From Maratus speciosus (lineage: Eukaryota; Arthropoda; Arachnida; Araneae; Salticidae), in contig OZ010790.1 of the NCBI GenBank assembly GCA_963932465.1, forward strand, positions 346,977,087 to 347,041,086: DNA of 64,000 bases, in the 5' to 3' direction. The position numbers and the translations under genes are program-made. Positions 46,038-57,012 of this stretch are shown here, piece after piece; the first letter of the stretch is position 1, and each line of letters starts with the position of its first letter. Under the pieces are notes generated by a model. The model did not search any database. It worked only from the letters and a program-made list of their open reading frames with translations, and was not told the DNA's origin.

Positions 46038-47061
46038 ATAAACAAGTAAGAAAAAATCATGCGTCAAGCATAGATTATGAAACACTTTCCAACACATTCA
46101 GAATAATGTAGCAGAACTGAACTGTTTAAAAAATTAAAATATTACGTGTAATTCAACCATATGGACACGCATAATACATTTCAGAACCCAATTTCAGCTG
46201 TTCCCATCCAAAATCGGAAAATTATGCGAACTGCAGCCCTGTATATGATTTACAGATTTGAATCTATTAGCTACATGCAAGCCAAAATTTAGTTCACTTA
46301 AGAGCAACATATACTTCAGTTGAAAATTTACCTGCAGCAATTTGCTCTAATAATGAGAACGGTGCGTGAATACTTTTGTGCAGCCCTGTATTTGAGGTTT
46401 AGAATTTATATATAACGGTTAAGGTGTAAAAAATTAATTAAATTTAAAAGCGCATACCGAATTTTAAACCGTGCACTCCAGCAATTATTACTCAAAGACA
46501 GTAATGTACTGTAACCGATTTCTTTTGTGTGTCCCTGTAAATGAATAAAAAAAAGCTATGAATGTCCTATTCTTACGTGATTGTAGTGAAATTCAGTGAT
46601 TTATATCAGTTTCAATACATTTGAAATAGCATAATGTCATTAAAATACTCTGCAAACGATTTTTTCCCATATACCATAATGTAATGGAATACTTTTGAGT
46701 GCCCCTGTAAATCAACGATTAATCCTACATACTTCATATACAAAACCAAACATGCTTTGGTGATCCTAGATAACCTTTATCATTTTCATGAAAATCCGAG
46801 TATATTTACGGGAGTTATTCCCCATATACCATAATGTAATGGAATACTTTTGAGTGCCCCTGTAAATGAACGATTAATCCTACATACTTCATATACAATA
46901 CCAAACATGCTTTGGTGACCCCAAATAGCCCTTATCAATTTCATGAAAATCCGAGTATGTTTACGGGAGTTAGAGCGTGGACAGACGGACAGAATGCCAG
47001 ACGGACTGACGGCTAGACAAACCGAATGCATAAACACTTTTCAACTTTGTTGGAAAGTGTT
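46038..47061 (-). repeat. Family A repeat, reversed, complete-looking
   Basis: Right-end tail at 46038-46080, AACACTTTCCAACA at 46081-46094 and inverted TGTTGGAAAGTGTT at 47048-47061. Between them modules in reverse (TTTTGTGCAGCCCTGTAT, TTTTGTGTGTCCCTGTAAAT, TTTTGAGTGCCCCTGTAAAT twice) and the CGGACAGAATGCCAGACGGA tract near the left end. About 1.0 kb, no coding capacity. Confidence 0.75.
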
Positions 47062-47491
47062 AAAAACCTAAAATTCAATAAATTAAAATTTCTAATTTAT
47101 TTAAAAACAAACAAACAAAAATAATGCTTTCAAATTTAATAAAGTGTCAATTTTCTCATTCATTTAAATTTATTCGCAATTTATTTTTTAGAGTATTAAA
47201 AAAAATATTCGCATACGAGCACATCGTACGAACACAAATAAGGACACCAGACGGACTGACGACTAGACAAACCGAATGCATAAACACTTTTCAACTTTGT
47301 TGGAAAGTGTTAAAAACCGAAAATTCAATAAATTAAAATTTCTAATTTATTTAAAAACAAACAAACAAAAATAATGCTTTCGAATTTAATAAAGTAGCAA
47401 TTTTCTCATTCATTTAAACTTATTCGCAATTTATTTTTTAGAGTATTAAAAAAAATATTCGCATACGAGCACATCGTACGAACACAAATAA
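46997..47491. repeat. 250-bp tandem duplication
   Basis: Two copies (46997-47246 and 47247-47491) covering the family A left end and about 180 bp of flank, with AACAAACAAACAAAAATAAT and ATACGAGCACATCGTACGAA in both. A handful of differences, so recent. Confidence 0.85.
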
Positions 47492-47867
47492 TAACGAAAA
47501 TAACGAACACACTAAATGAACACATTTAAAAATATGTAGTAGTACAAGTTAAAAAAAATGATTTCATTAAAAAAAGCAAAAATTTCTTCTCGAATTTAAT
47601 TCAAAATATAATATTTATATTTTACATCTAACAATGAAATTGTGTCAGATTAAAAATATGTTTAATATGTAATAATTTTTATTTTTATAATATTTATAAT
47701 ATTATAATATTATAATATTTATATAATTTTTATAAGTTAAAACACCAACTATTATTTCATAACGACGAAATATCCCTGTAATTAAGTTTAAATTTGTGAA
47801 CTTTCTGAGTACGAAGTTTAACAAATCTTACCAATCCCCCATTTTAAGAAAACCGTATCTTCATTGC

Positions 47868-48350
47868 TCGCTGGCCTAGTGGTTAAGGGGACACATCCCT
47901 CACTTGAAAACACCTGCTCCGTAATGTTAAACCAATGGGCAGGTTGTTTTCGAATTTCTTGTTTAAATTTGAATATTTTTAAATGATTTTTTTTTTAAAT
48001 TTTTGCATAGGATAGCTGAGGTCGATATTTAATATGGCTACTTTTTACTTTTTCGATTTCGGTTGCAGATTTTTTTAATACACGTACTTACACTTTTAGA
48101 ACCGGTTTCGATACTCAAAGTACTTTCATTAAAAAAAAAAAATCAGCAACCAAAATCGAAAAAATAAAAAATAGTTATATTGAAAATCGAGCTCAGCTAT
48201 CCTATACAAAAAAAAAAAGAAAAAAATGTTTAAAAATATTCAAATTTAAACAAGAAATTCGAAAACAACATAGCCATTGGTTTAACATTATGGAGCGGGT
48301 GTTTTCAAGTGAGTGAAGATGCTCGATTCGAAACCCAGTGGATCCACGGA
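47868..48350 (+). repeat. tRNA-like SINE, split by a palindromic insert
   Basis: CTCGCTGGCCTAGTGGTTAA resembles a tRNA-type Pol III A box (TGGCCTAGTGG). GCTCGATTCGAAACCCAGTG at 48321-48340 resembles a B box (GATTCGAAACC). In a tRNA these lie 30-60 bp apart; here 430 bp separate them, filled by the fold-back at 47899-48313. No genuine tRNA can be folded from it. The 3' end probably extends to an A-rich stretch near 48370. Confidence 0.55.
47899..48313. mobile_element. 415-bp palindromic MITE inside the SINE
   Basis: CTCACTTGAAAACACC at the left is inverted at the right (GGTGTTTTCAAGTGAG). The arms continue inward with mirrored CCAATGG, GTTTTCGAATTTCTTGTTTA, ATAGGATAGCTGAG and TTTTTCGATTTCGGTTGC blocks to a centre near 48100. 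No clear target duplication and no coding capacity. Confidence 0.7.
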
Positions 48351-48424
48351 AGAAAGAGACACGTATTTAAAAAAAAAATTGCAGGTTTTCATAGTATATT
48401 ATAAAACAAAATAAAATAAAATAA

Positions 48425-48990
48425 AAAGCAATTTAACAAATTACAACTACCATTTGGAAAATGATTTTTTTCAAAGACTAAAATTTAAGACATTAAAAAT
48501 CGCACGGAGTTGATCATACATTACGTACGCCATGAATTAAACATTAATAGTGTTATTACACGTAATTTGCAAGATTTCCCGAAACTTACGTATTATCCAA
48601 GCATTTCATTGGCTGTTCGGGAAAAGGATTTTCCATCGAAAGATTTCCAAGAAATCTGATGACCCATTTTAAATGAAATTTCATTCTTAAACTTCTAAAC
48701 ATCCCACAATATTACTTTTTACACCGTCGTATAAAGAAAAAAATGTATTTTTAAATGCAATTTGTTTGAAAGCTGTATCTCAATTTGTTTCTGAGTTATT
48801 AATTTTTTTTGTAGCTTTTATTACTTTTTTGTCATAGTGGCAACAGAAGTATCCATCTCTGTTGAAAGTAAAGGGTAGTGTATAGAGCAATCAGAAAACG
48901 AAGAAAATGCGGATTAAACCAATAAAAAGCTTCAGATATGCTTTTGATTTCCTACCCTGACGAGGGCAATAACCATTTTTCCCAATGGTT
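48425..48990 (+). repeat. Family C dispersed repeat, copy 2
   Basis: Counterpart of 16383-16930. Its middle instead carries ACACGTAATTTGCAAGATTT and GGCTGTTCGGGAAAAGGATT, absent from copy 1. Both copies end at CCTACCCTGA. Confidence 0.75.
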
Positions 48991-49807
48991 AAAAAAGAAA
49001 CTTCTTTTTTCAGATCACGGAAATTTTCTCTCTTAGAACGGGAAAAACCGGACATTTCTTCAATTCTCGGATATATGCCAGTAGCAATGCTGTCAGGAAC
49101 ATTTCCGTGAATTGAAGAAAGTATTTCTGAGAATGAATTTTATTCTTTCGCAACTTGGTTTATCCGTGGAAATTAAATCACTTTGATATGTGGTACTTTT
49201 AATCTTAGTCAAACCTGAAAAGAAAAGTGAAAAATGCATCTCCTTTAAGATGTCATTGTAATATGTTTCTCTTTTATAGATGAAAATTGTCGATATACGT
49301 TTGTATAGCGTTGTATCTTTCTATGTTTAGAGTTAATGAGTATTTTTATTTTCATTCTCGAGTGTGTAAAGAACGCATATACTGCTAGTTTTTAATATGT
49401 AACTAATCCATTATTATAAAATAAACCGCATATAATTCTAAAGAACTTTATACGAATTAAAATGATATTTGTATTTTATTTTAGTATAAATTAGAACGGA
49501 ATATCCATTATTAGATATTCCTTTTGGACGCAGTGTATATTTTTATTTTTATTTTTACTTTCAGTTTTGATATTGTTTCATTTATATTTTAATCACACTG
49601 TTTATACCTTCCATTTTATGTAGGGTTTTATGATAATAAATCTTATAAAATAATCTAGAAATTTAGAGAATATCATCTCGAACGCTCATTACGAATTCGT
49701 AAATTATTACGTTAGTTTCTTCTATAAATGATTTTCAATAAATATTTTTAATTTATAGCTGGTTAACTAATCTTAATAATAAAATTTATTTCAAAACGGT
49801 ACCAAAT
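48991..49807. other. Gap, no gene
   Basis: AT-rich with no repeat or gene recognised. Confidence 0.35.
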
Positions 49808-50070
49808 GAAACAGTTAATCTTTTAAAACTATAAACAGAATTGGAAATTTTAAGAAATTACTTGTGTAATGTGCAAGAAGCTTGAGATTTGTTAATATAA
49901 AATAATAGGAACGTACTTTAATATTTTGTATAGGTTGATGAAACAGTTAATCTTTTTAAACTATAAACAGAATTGGAAATTTTAAGAAATTACTTGTGTA
50001 ATGTGCAAGAAGCTTGAGATTTGTTAATATAAAATAATAGGAACGTACTTTAATATTTTGTATAGGTTGT
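49808..50070. repeat. 132-bp perfect-looking tandem duplication
   Basis: GAAACAGTTAATCTTTT through TTTTGTATAGGTTG occurs twice (49808-49939 and 49940-50070) with essentially one difference. A recent slippage or unequal exchange product. Confidence 0.9.
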
Positions 50071-51101
50071 AGCACCAGAATTAAGTTTAGGTTATTTTAT
50101 ATATATCACACACGCAGAGGTTCTTTTTTAATAAAATACTCTTTTCTATTGATGGGCGATTGCTCGATAATTCTACAATTGCAAACAATCACTATTGTAG
50201 ATAATAACAATCGAGATAGCCATCGATTCGTTCCCTAATTCTATAATCGAGATGTGATACAATCGATTGTTCCACTGAAACGTAGAGTCGTGACAGAAAG
50301 CTAAACTTTTTCTTTAATGTAATCGAAAAATATTTAATAGAATTTTTGCTAAAATTCGAAAACTGGGAAGGTATTCTATATGTATTTCACAACGATCTAG
50401 AAAAAATAAAATAAAATTTATACGTATATAGTAAAGTGGAGTAAACTAGAAAGAATGGAGTAAGCTAGAATACGAGGTCAAAAACGAAACCTTTTGCATT
50501 GTAAAAGTTCTTTATGGCATAAAAAATTGCTAAAAGTATAGATGATTAAACTAGATAATTTTTTGAAAATAATAGATGTGTCTGTAATTTAATAGTTTGT
50601 CTTATCTTTGCCTTCTTGCATTAAATCACGCTTGATATATATTTTTATGAAATAACCTTATTGTTTCATGATTAATAATTGCTATTTGCATTCTGTAAAC
50701 ATATATTTCTGGCTAATTATTGATACATGTAAATATTATTAAAAGTTAACGTTTTCTGCTGTGTATAATTTCTTAACTAACTTTTCTTTTTTCCTACTAT
50801 TACAATAGTAATATTAGTATCTTGCAGTTGTAACAGTGTAACAAAACAAAATACATCTGTCGTAAAAAGTATGAAGCCCGCCCGCTCTTGCTAAAATTTT
50901 TAACGATCCCGATGAATAGCTAAACCACGATAACGACGATTCTCTGTGGTTGAGCATAGAAAATACATATCTCCCATACCAGTGCTACCCAAAACAGAAG
51001 ATAGAGTATGTGACATATTAGAGATAAATAATATTAGAGAATGGTATGAAAGTCCATGCACTCCATAGAATTAATATTATGTAAGAAATAATGTGGCGTC
51101 C
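50071..51101. other. Gap, no gene
   Basis: AT-rich. Short imperfect repeats of CAATCGA/AATCGAGAT near 50170-50270. Nothing coding. Confidence 0.35.
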
Positions 51102-51109
51102 CAATAGGG

Positions 51110-51498
51110 CAGCCATATTCAATTTGCGGCCCGCGGGCCCGACCTGTTATGTGCAGCCCGAGACATATAAACATCAATCCATATTTCAAAAATTAATTGA
51201 GGTGTGCACAAAAGGTGTTTAAGACGTTTTATATATTTTCCTTGGAAGACAAAAATCTCCAGTTATTTATAATTAATTTAAAATTATATTAAAACATTTT
51301 AAATGCAGTTTGCTTAGTCAAAGTCTTTTCTACACGTAGTCCTATTTGTACTATAGTGGTGTATGAATTTCTTAATCTTGAACACCAATCAAACATTATT
51401 CCAGTTTAATTAAATTTTCACTATATTTTACTACATTTGAAAAATAATAATAAAAAGTTTTCCATTGAGTAGTAAACTGATTTATTAAAGAAAATCTG

Positions 51499-51530
<32 letters not shown>

Positions 51531-51902
51531 AAAATTTTGCAATGTTATATTATTTGGTTTTACATACTTATAACATGGCTAATACATGTTTATTGGTGTT
51601 GAACGTTTGTCCCGAGAAAAAAGAAATGGCACTTAAAACTTTTTACACCACTGTTTGCAAACAAAAATTTTCGCGGCATATTTCTACTTTTGCAATAGAA
51701 ATTTACCACGAAGTGTATTATTGGGCAATAATTGTGTTAAAATTTTTGGTAACATTTCTTCCTCGACAAAACCGTATTGATTATATTAACTTTGTTAAAA
51801 TGCTTTGTTATACTACTTTTGTTATCTCACTTTTTAATTACCCTCTTTTTTTACAATATAAGAGTGTTGCGGCCCGCAAGAAAAAAAGGTTGAGTACGGC
51901 TG
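51110..51902. mobile_element. Non-autonomous hAT element with 8-bp TSD
   Basis: Perfect CAATAGGG duplication at 51102-51109 and 51903-51910. Left end CAGCCATATTCAATTTGCGG then CCCGCGGGCC; right end, inverted, CAGCCGTACTCAACC then TTGCGGGCCGC. CAG..CAA..GCGGCCCGC termini and the 8-bp duplication are hAT features. 793 bp, no transposase; a T-run at 51500-51522. Confidence 0.87.
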
Positions 51903-52081
51903 CAATAGGGAAAGGTCTAGCACCCGAGTTTGACAATTTGGGACATAGTGAGAGGGAGGGGGAAAAACTACGCAATTGGCGTGAGTGCATCCTTTATCCC
52001 CTTATATCATTATTTCATTTATTACTTGCTGTTACTCGTGACTTCGTTCACGTGAGATTTAAAGAAGAACCTATGCGTTAA
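51542..52081 (+). other. 179-codon open frame across a hAT boundary
   Basis: The longest uninterrupted plus-strand frame outside the recognised elements. Codons 1-120 lie inside the hAT element and the rest in the flank, crossing the CAATAGGG target duplication. The first part is rich in Leu, Phe, Tyr and Cys (YYLVLHTYNMANTCLLVLNV), possibly because AT-rich DNA gives such residues by chance. The second part, RECILYPLISLFHLLLAVTR, is also hydrophobic. No motif is recognised. I do not believe it is a gene, but list it because of its length. Confidence 0.15.
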
Positions 52082-52625
52082 TTAAGCAAAAAATCTCACT
52101 TCCGACAGTTAAAAACATGTACAATTAACCAACTCCTTATCATATTTTATACTAAACATTACTTCTGATAATCTCAGTTTACATATTTATAATTTTACAT
52201 ATAAGATAATTTAAATTTCTTTCATGCACTTTGAAATTTTACAAGCTTTCTCTAAGTGGTGAAGGATAAAACAAAAATAAATCATAAAAAACACCGAAAA
52301 ATATCTTTAACTCTCATATTCATATGCTTATAGCATTTTTATTTCACAGTGCCATATTTCTCTCCAGTTGTAGATCTACCAACAAGATGGAAATGTTTAT
52401 CCAGCCCAAAAGGCCTACATGCTTATTTTATAAAAAATAGAGTTGCTTTACCCGCGATAAAGAAAAAAAAAACCCTTGCAAATGTACCCCGATCGTGCAT
52501 AAACATTGTCATATCGATCACTGTATTGTAATTTAAGATTATAGAAGATTGGAAATTTGGCAGGAATGTACATCAATGGGAGACAAAGATTACATCGCAA
52601 AGATATTTTCAAATATTGATTTAGA
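51911..52625. other. Gap, no gene
   Basis: Begins with AAAGGTCTAGCACCCGAGTT and TGGGACATAGTGAGAGGGAG, less AT-rich than its surroundings and perhaps part of another unrecognised repeat. Otherwise AT-rich without features. Confidence 0.35.
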
Positions 52626-52627
52626 TA

Positions 52628-53575
52628 CAGTAGATTTTCGTTACAACGAATTCCTTTGCAACGAAAAATACTGTTACAACGAAATTTGACAAATCCCCTT
52701 TTCAAATTGCATTAACCTTAATGTATTAAAAATTCCGATTTAACGAAGTGCATTTTCTTTAGAAATTCCGTTACAACGAAAAATCTTCATCGAGCTCTTT
52801 TTTTTTTTCCTTTTTTGAAATGATCTCTGGTTCGTGGCAGGAAATTAGCCAGAAAACAATTTCTAACTGTTGAAAACATACCTGGTTAACTTAGACCGAA
52901 GAAAATCAATGAGAAATTTTAAATTTCGATGAATCCTCTGAGTTAAACGCAATTTGAAAGGCTGCCAAAAAATTAACATCAGTTCCTGATCAGGTGGATT
53001 CGGAGGATTCCTTATTTGTGGATGACAATATCCAAATATGCTCTCACGTGTCTGGTGAAGATATCATTTTGTCCATTAAAAGTACATTAGACCGACAAAA
53101 TTACGTAAGCAGTGATGACGATGATTATGTCATCACCGACGATTCAAAAGTTACCGCATCGGGAGCTCTTTCATGCTTTGAGAAAATGCGTGCGTTTGTT
53201 TCTCATCAAAAGAATGTTCCAGAGGACGTATTTTCTCAGATTCATTTGATGCACACGTTTTTGTTATCATCAACTACACATTCCTTTGTACAAACTAAAT
53301 CACAGATTTTCTGCAATAATGTGCTACTAAATTAAGTTTAGTCCGTAATTTTGTATTTTTAATATTGAATTTTATTTTACTAACTTTTTCTATGTTAATT
53401 TAACTAGTCTTCCATTAAAATCTTCTATAACGAAAGGTAAATTTGTCTTGCAGAATTAGTTTACGTGTATAGGTGATTCATTAGATAAATAGGAGTAATT
53501 CCATTACAATTAAAAAATCGTTACAACGAAATATTTTAGTGGTACCGTGGAGTTCGTTGTAATGGAAATCTACTG
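52628..53575 (+). mobile_element. Tigger/pogo-like element, internally deleted
   Basis: TA at 52626-52627 and 53576-53577. CAGTAGATTTTCGTTACAAC at the left, inverted as CAGTAGATTTCCATTACAAC at the right. CGTTACAACGAA boxes recur inside both ends. TA duplication and CAGTAGA..CGTTACAACGAA ends fit pogo/Tigger (Tc1/mariner superfamily). 948 bp against the usual 2-2.5 kb. Confidence 0.87.
52930..53335 (+). pseudogene. Tigger transposase, C-terminal remnant
   Basis: C-terminal end of a pogo/Tigger-type transposase. After FDESSELNAI and a stop, the frame is open to 53335 with an acidic stretch (SSDDDDYVITDDS) followed by ALSCFEKMRAFVSHQKNVPE and DVFSQIHLMHTFL. In Tigger proteins the tail reads acidic block, then ALxxLRxFxxxxxxVPxxVFxxLxxIExFV, which fits closely. 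The CENP-B-like DNA-binding domains and the DDE core are absent. The frame has no true start; it opens with a GTG that is only an internal Val codon. It is not expressed as a gene by any evidence here. Confidence 0.82.
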
Positions 53576-53577
53576 TA

Positions 53578-54027
53578 TTTTAAAATTTAAAGGAATTATC
53601 AGTTATCCGCCTCATGTACTTGGGAAAACCGACAAGTATGTAAGGACAAGATAAACGATGAATAACGGGATTTTTTACTGTCTTTCCTCTGGCGCTTTTC
53701 CGTAATCATTAAAAAAGAGGGGGGGGGGACTTCTATTAAATTTGTGGCATTGGCTTTTCTCTGAATTCACACGAAGGATGTCACTGGCGAATTCTGGTCT
53801 CCATTTAAAAGTAAACGCTCATAACGTTTACATCAACTTAATATATTTATTACATTTTAGTGAATTTAGGATCATGGAAGATTGCACGGTAAAAGGACAT
53901 TACACTTTTGCACTACTTGCAGGCGAGACATTCTGTTGAAATTTTGCTATATTGTATGATTGCAATAAGATGATTATTTTTTCTGAATGAAAATCGGCAC
54001 ATGATTTAAAATATTACATTTTCACCA
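53578..54027. other. Gap, no gene
   Basis: No feature apart from a G-run near 53720. Confidence 0.35.
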
Positions 54028-54228
54028 CACTGTTAAAAATTTGCAGCATTCTGGCAGGTCATTTAACCGTTTTTTTCCGAAAACGGTTACACAACCGTAA
54101 TTTAACACTATTCTGACCATATTATTGACCATTTTATGGTCAGAATAGAGTTAAATTATGGTTATGAAACCGTTTTTTCGAAAAATGGTCGAATGACCTG
54201 CCAGAATGCTGCAAAATTTTTAACAGTG
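54028..54228. mobile_element. 201-bp palindromic MITE
   Basis: CACTGTTAAAAATTTGCAGC and inverted GCTGCAAAATTTTTAACAGTG. The arms continue inward with CATTCTGGCAGGTCATT mirrored as AATGACCTGCCAGAATG and TATTCTGACCATA mirrored near 54140, so nearly the whole unit folds back. No clear target duplication. Compare the CACTGTAAAAA ends at 4025. Confidence 0.8.
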
Positions 54229-57012
54229 GAGGAAAATTTTTTCGTGCGGACTAATTCTTGTACACATAAAAAAAAAAAACCTTTCACTTCACGAACCATG
54301 TGCAAATATGCATTCGTATTTGTTTCAAACACGCAAGTGTTTAAAAATTTAGATTTATCTCAGTACTTAAAAAACTTCCAAGCTTAAATAAATATGATTA
54401 AAAAAATTCGAAAGGAATAGAAATTTTATATTTTATAACTATAAATGTACTCCTGACGTTTGTTCTCATATAAAAATATATATCAAAAAGTTGAAATTTA
54501 ATGAACGGTTATCAAAATTTTAATTTGATCTAGAAAAAAGCGGCAGCAGGACAGAAAAGGAAGTGAATTCATACCGAAGATATCAAATAATAATGGTAAA
54601 AATTAAATTAAATATTTTACAATGAAATTAAATATTTCAAATAATGGTACAAATTTAAATAAATTAGCAGTGGTTAAAATCAAATTTATCTGCTTATCAT
54701 AATGTTACATTTAACAGCAAAATATTGCTTTATTTGTTGATATTCATTTGTTTTATGTGTATTTGAAAATGACCGTTTTATTTCAAAGCCATTTCTTCCC
54801 CAGCGAAATGTTTTCTTAACAATATAATTCTTGTTCATTTTCTTTGCCTGTTAATCATAGTGTCATTTCTGACAGAAAACTCCTTCTGTACCCAAGAGAT
54901 AGTCATGCTTTACGTACCTTTCAATTCTAAAAAGAAGTAACTAACGCTGTCACCGCCACTTAAATGAATTTTTTGTGACCGGGGATCTTTCTTTGTTAAT
55001 ATCAAGAAAACTATCACATACAAAAATACGAAAATCGGTGGTATTATAGAAAAATGTTTGATAAACACGCTGATGTCGACAGTTTTTCAATCTAATAATT
55101 ATTTTAAAAGATATTTAATTCTAATGTTAGACAAAATCGTTCCTTTAAAAAAGTTTTATAGGAACAAGAACTATACATAGGAATTTAATCATTTTTTCTG
55201 AGGATATACATTAGAAGTTCCCGGTGTGCAAACTGTATTTATTTTTTTAATTTGACTCATTTTTTTGAGGATTTATTTTAATTTTCAATTCAAACTTTAA
55301 ACATCTCGAGTAATATGTTTGACATATTTTAGAAAAGGGTATTATTTTGAATTGTTACCAATTGTAGAAACAGAGCAAAGAATAATATTTCCTTAAAATT
55401 AAAAAAAAAATATTTACACGTGACTATTATAAACAGAAAAAAAAACCTTTCAAACTAGAATTAAATGATTACGTATTAAAGCAGGAAAATATTGAAAATT
55501 ACGTCATAAAATCTATATTTACACGTGAATTTTAAAAAAGTGAAATAATAATTTAATTAATATGCGTTAAAAGTCGTAACTGGAGGAAACTACGTCATAT
55601 TTAAAATGGCCAAACAATAATATTACCAAACAGTTTAAATTTCAAAATGTATTTGCGCGAGACATTTATTTCATATTTTGAGATAATCTTTTTAACTATT
55701 GCTGTGAATTCTAAGACAGCGTAAATAATATTTCTTTTCTAACACCAAAAGTATTTTCACATGAATATTAAACAGAGAAAGAAAATTTTGGTGAAAATTA
55801 TGTCAGAGTTAAAACAAATACATTTAAAAGGTCTTATTTAAAAGAACTTTCATATAGCGCTGTTAAATAATACCGGGAGACAAAGACTCTGTTTACTTAA
55901 TTAATTTTATATTAGCTTATTTTCAAATGTTTAAGTGATCTTCTTTATCAAAGACGAAAACAGCGGTTGTATCTCTTAAAAGCAGCTCATTTGGCCTTAA
56001 AATTCCCCACTCAAAGGGAAATGAATGGAAAGCCGTTTACAGGGAGATCGCCTCTGTTTTTTTTTAAACTATAATTCAGTCTTCTGAATCCTTTTTAATG
56101 CCAATCATATTAGCGTGTTTTTAGTCTGTGGAGTCTGAACGAGGGTTGGCGAGCGTAGCTCGAAGAGGGAGTCATAAAAAAAAAAAAAAAAAAAAAAAAA
56201 ATCAATTTTTTGTTTCAAATATGGTGTCATTATTAAACTGCATTTTTAAAAAATTCTTTGAAAACTCTTATTTGATTTTAATTATTCCATTGTAAATGTT
56301 GCAATTAAAATTAATTACTGTGTTAAAAAATATATTATTCCTGATTTTGAAGATTTAATAACTATAAAGAAAAATGACTAAACTTCACAGGAAAAATTTC
56401 CATTGATTCTCTCTTTTAAAAAAAAATCTTGAATTATTAAAAAACAAAATTGGATAAAGTAAACAAAAATAGCCTTAAAATTTCTTCTGCTTTATAATCC
56501 ATCTTTTGCATTTGTAATATTATTATTAGAATAACATCGCTTTCATTCAACTTAAAAATGTATTTTTCAATAATGACACAGTTCTCAAACAAATTTTAGC
56601 TCATACGAGCAAGATGTGCTACGCTGGATAATTTTTCTCAAACGAATTTCCTCCTATGAATTATTAATAGAACCTACTCTTCGCGGAAAAAAACAAACAA
56701 AAAAAAAACATGCATTTATGGATGAGATCTAGTTTAACAAGTATATCATTTTTATTAGTGTGCACCGTTTTCTGTTCTTTTTATTAGTTTACTGATTTTA
56801 AAATAGTTTAACAACAGGGCACTTTCACTTTTGTTACGTAACAGTTCACTTTTAAGAATTTTAATTATTTTTTAGATCATTCAATTTGCAAACCATAAGT
56901 CCTTTCATTAATTAATTGAAACATTTTATTTATTTTCTCTGTTTGGTGTCGTTATAACTACATTTAAAACTTATTAATTGGAATTTCTGATGTATTTATT
57001 GTTGCATTTATA
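54229..57012. other. AT-rich gap, no gene
   Basis: No coding or element signal. At 56140-56206 a GC-richer stretch (GGGTTGGCGAGCGTAGCTCG) runs directly into an A tract of about 27 bases (56176-56202), which could be the 3' end of a retroposon. Confidence 0.4.

Noticed and set aside
47868..47900. Functional tRNA gene
   Set aside because: The A-box-like part has no anticodon arm or acceptor pairing, and the B box lies more than 400 bases away.
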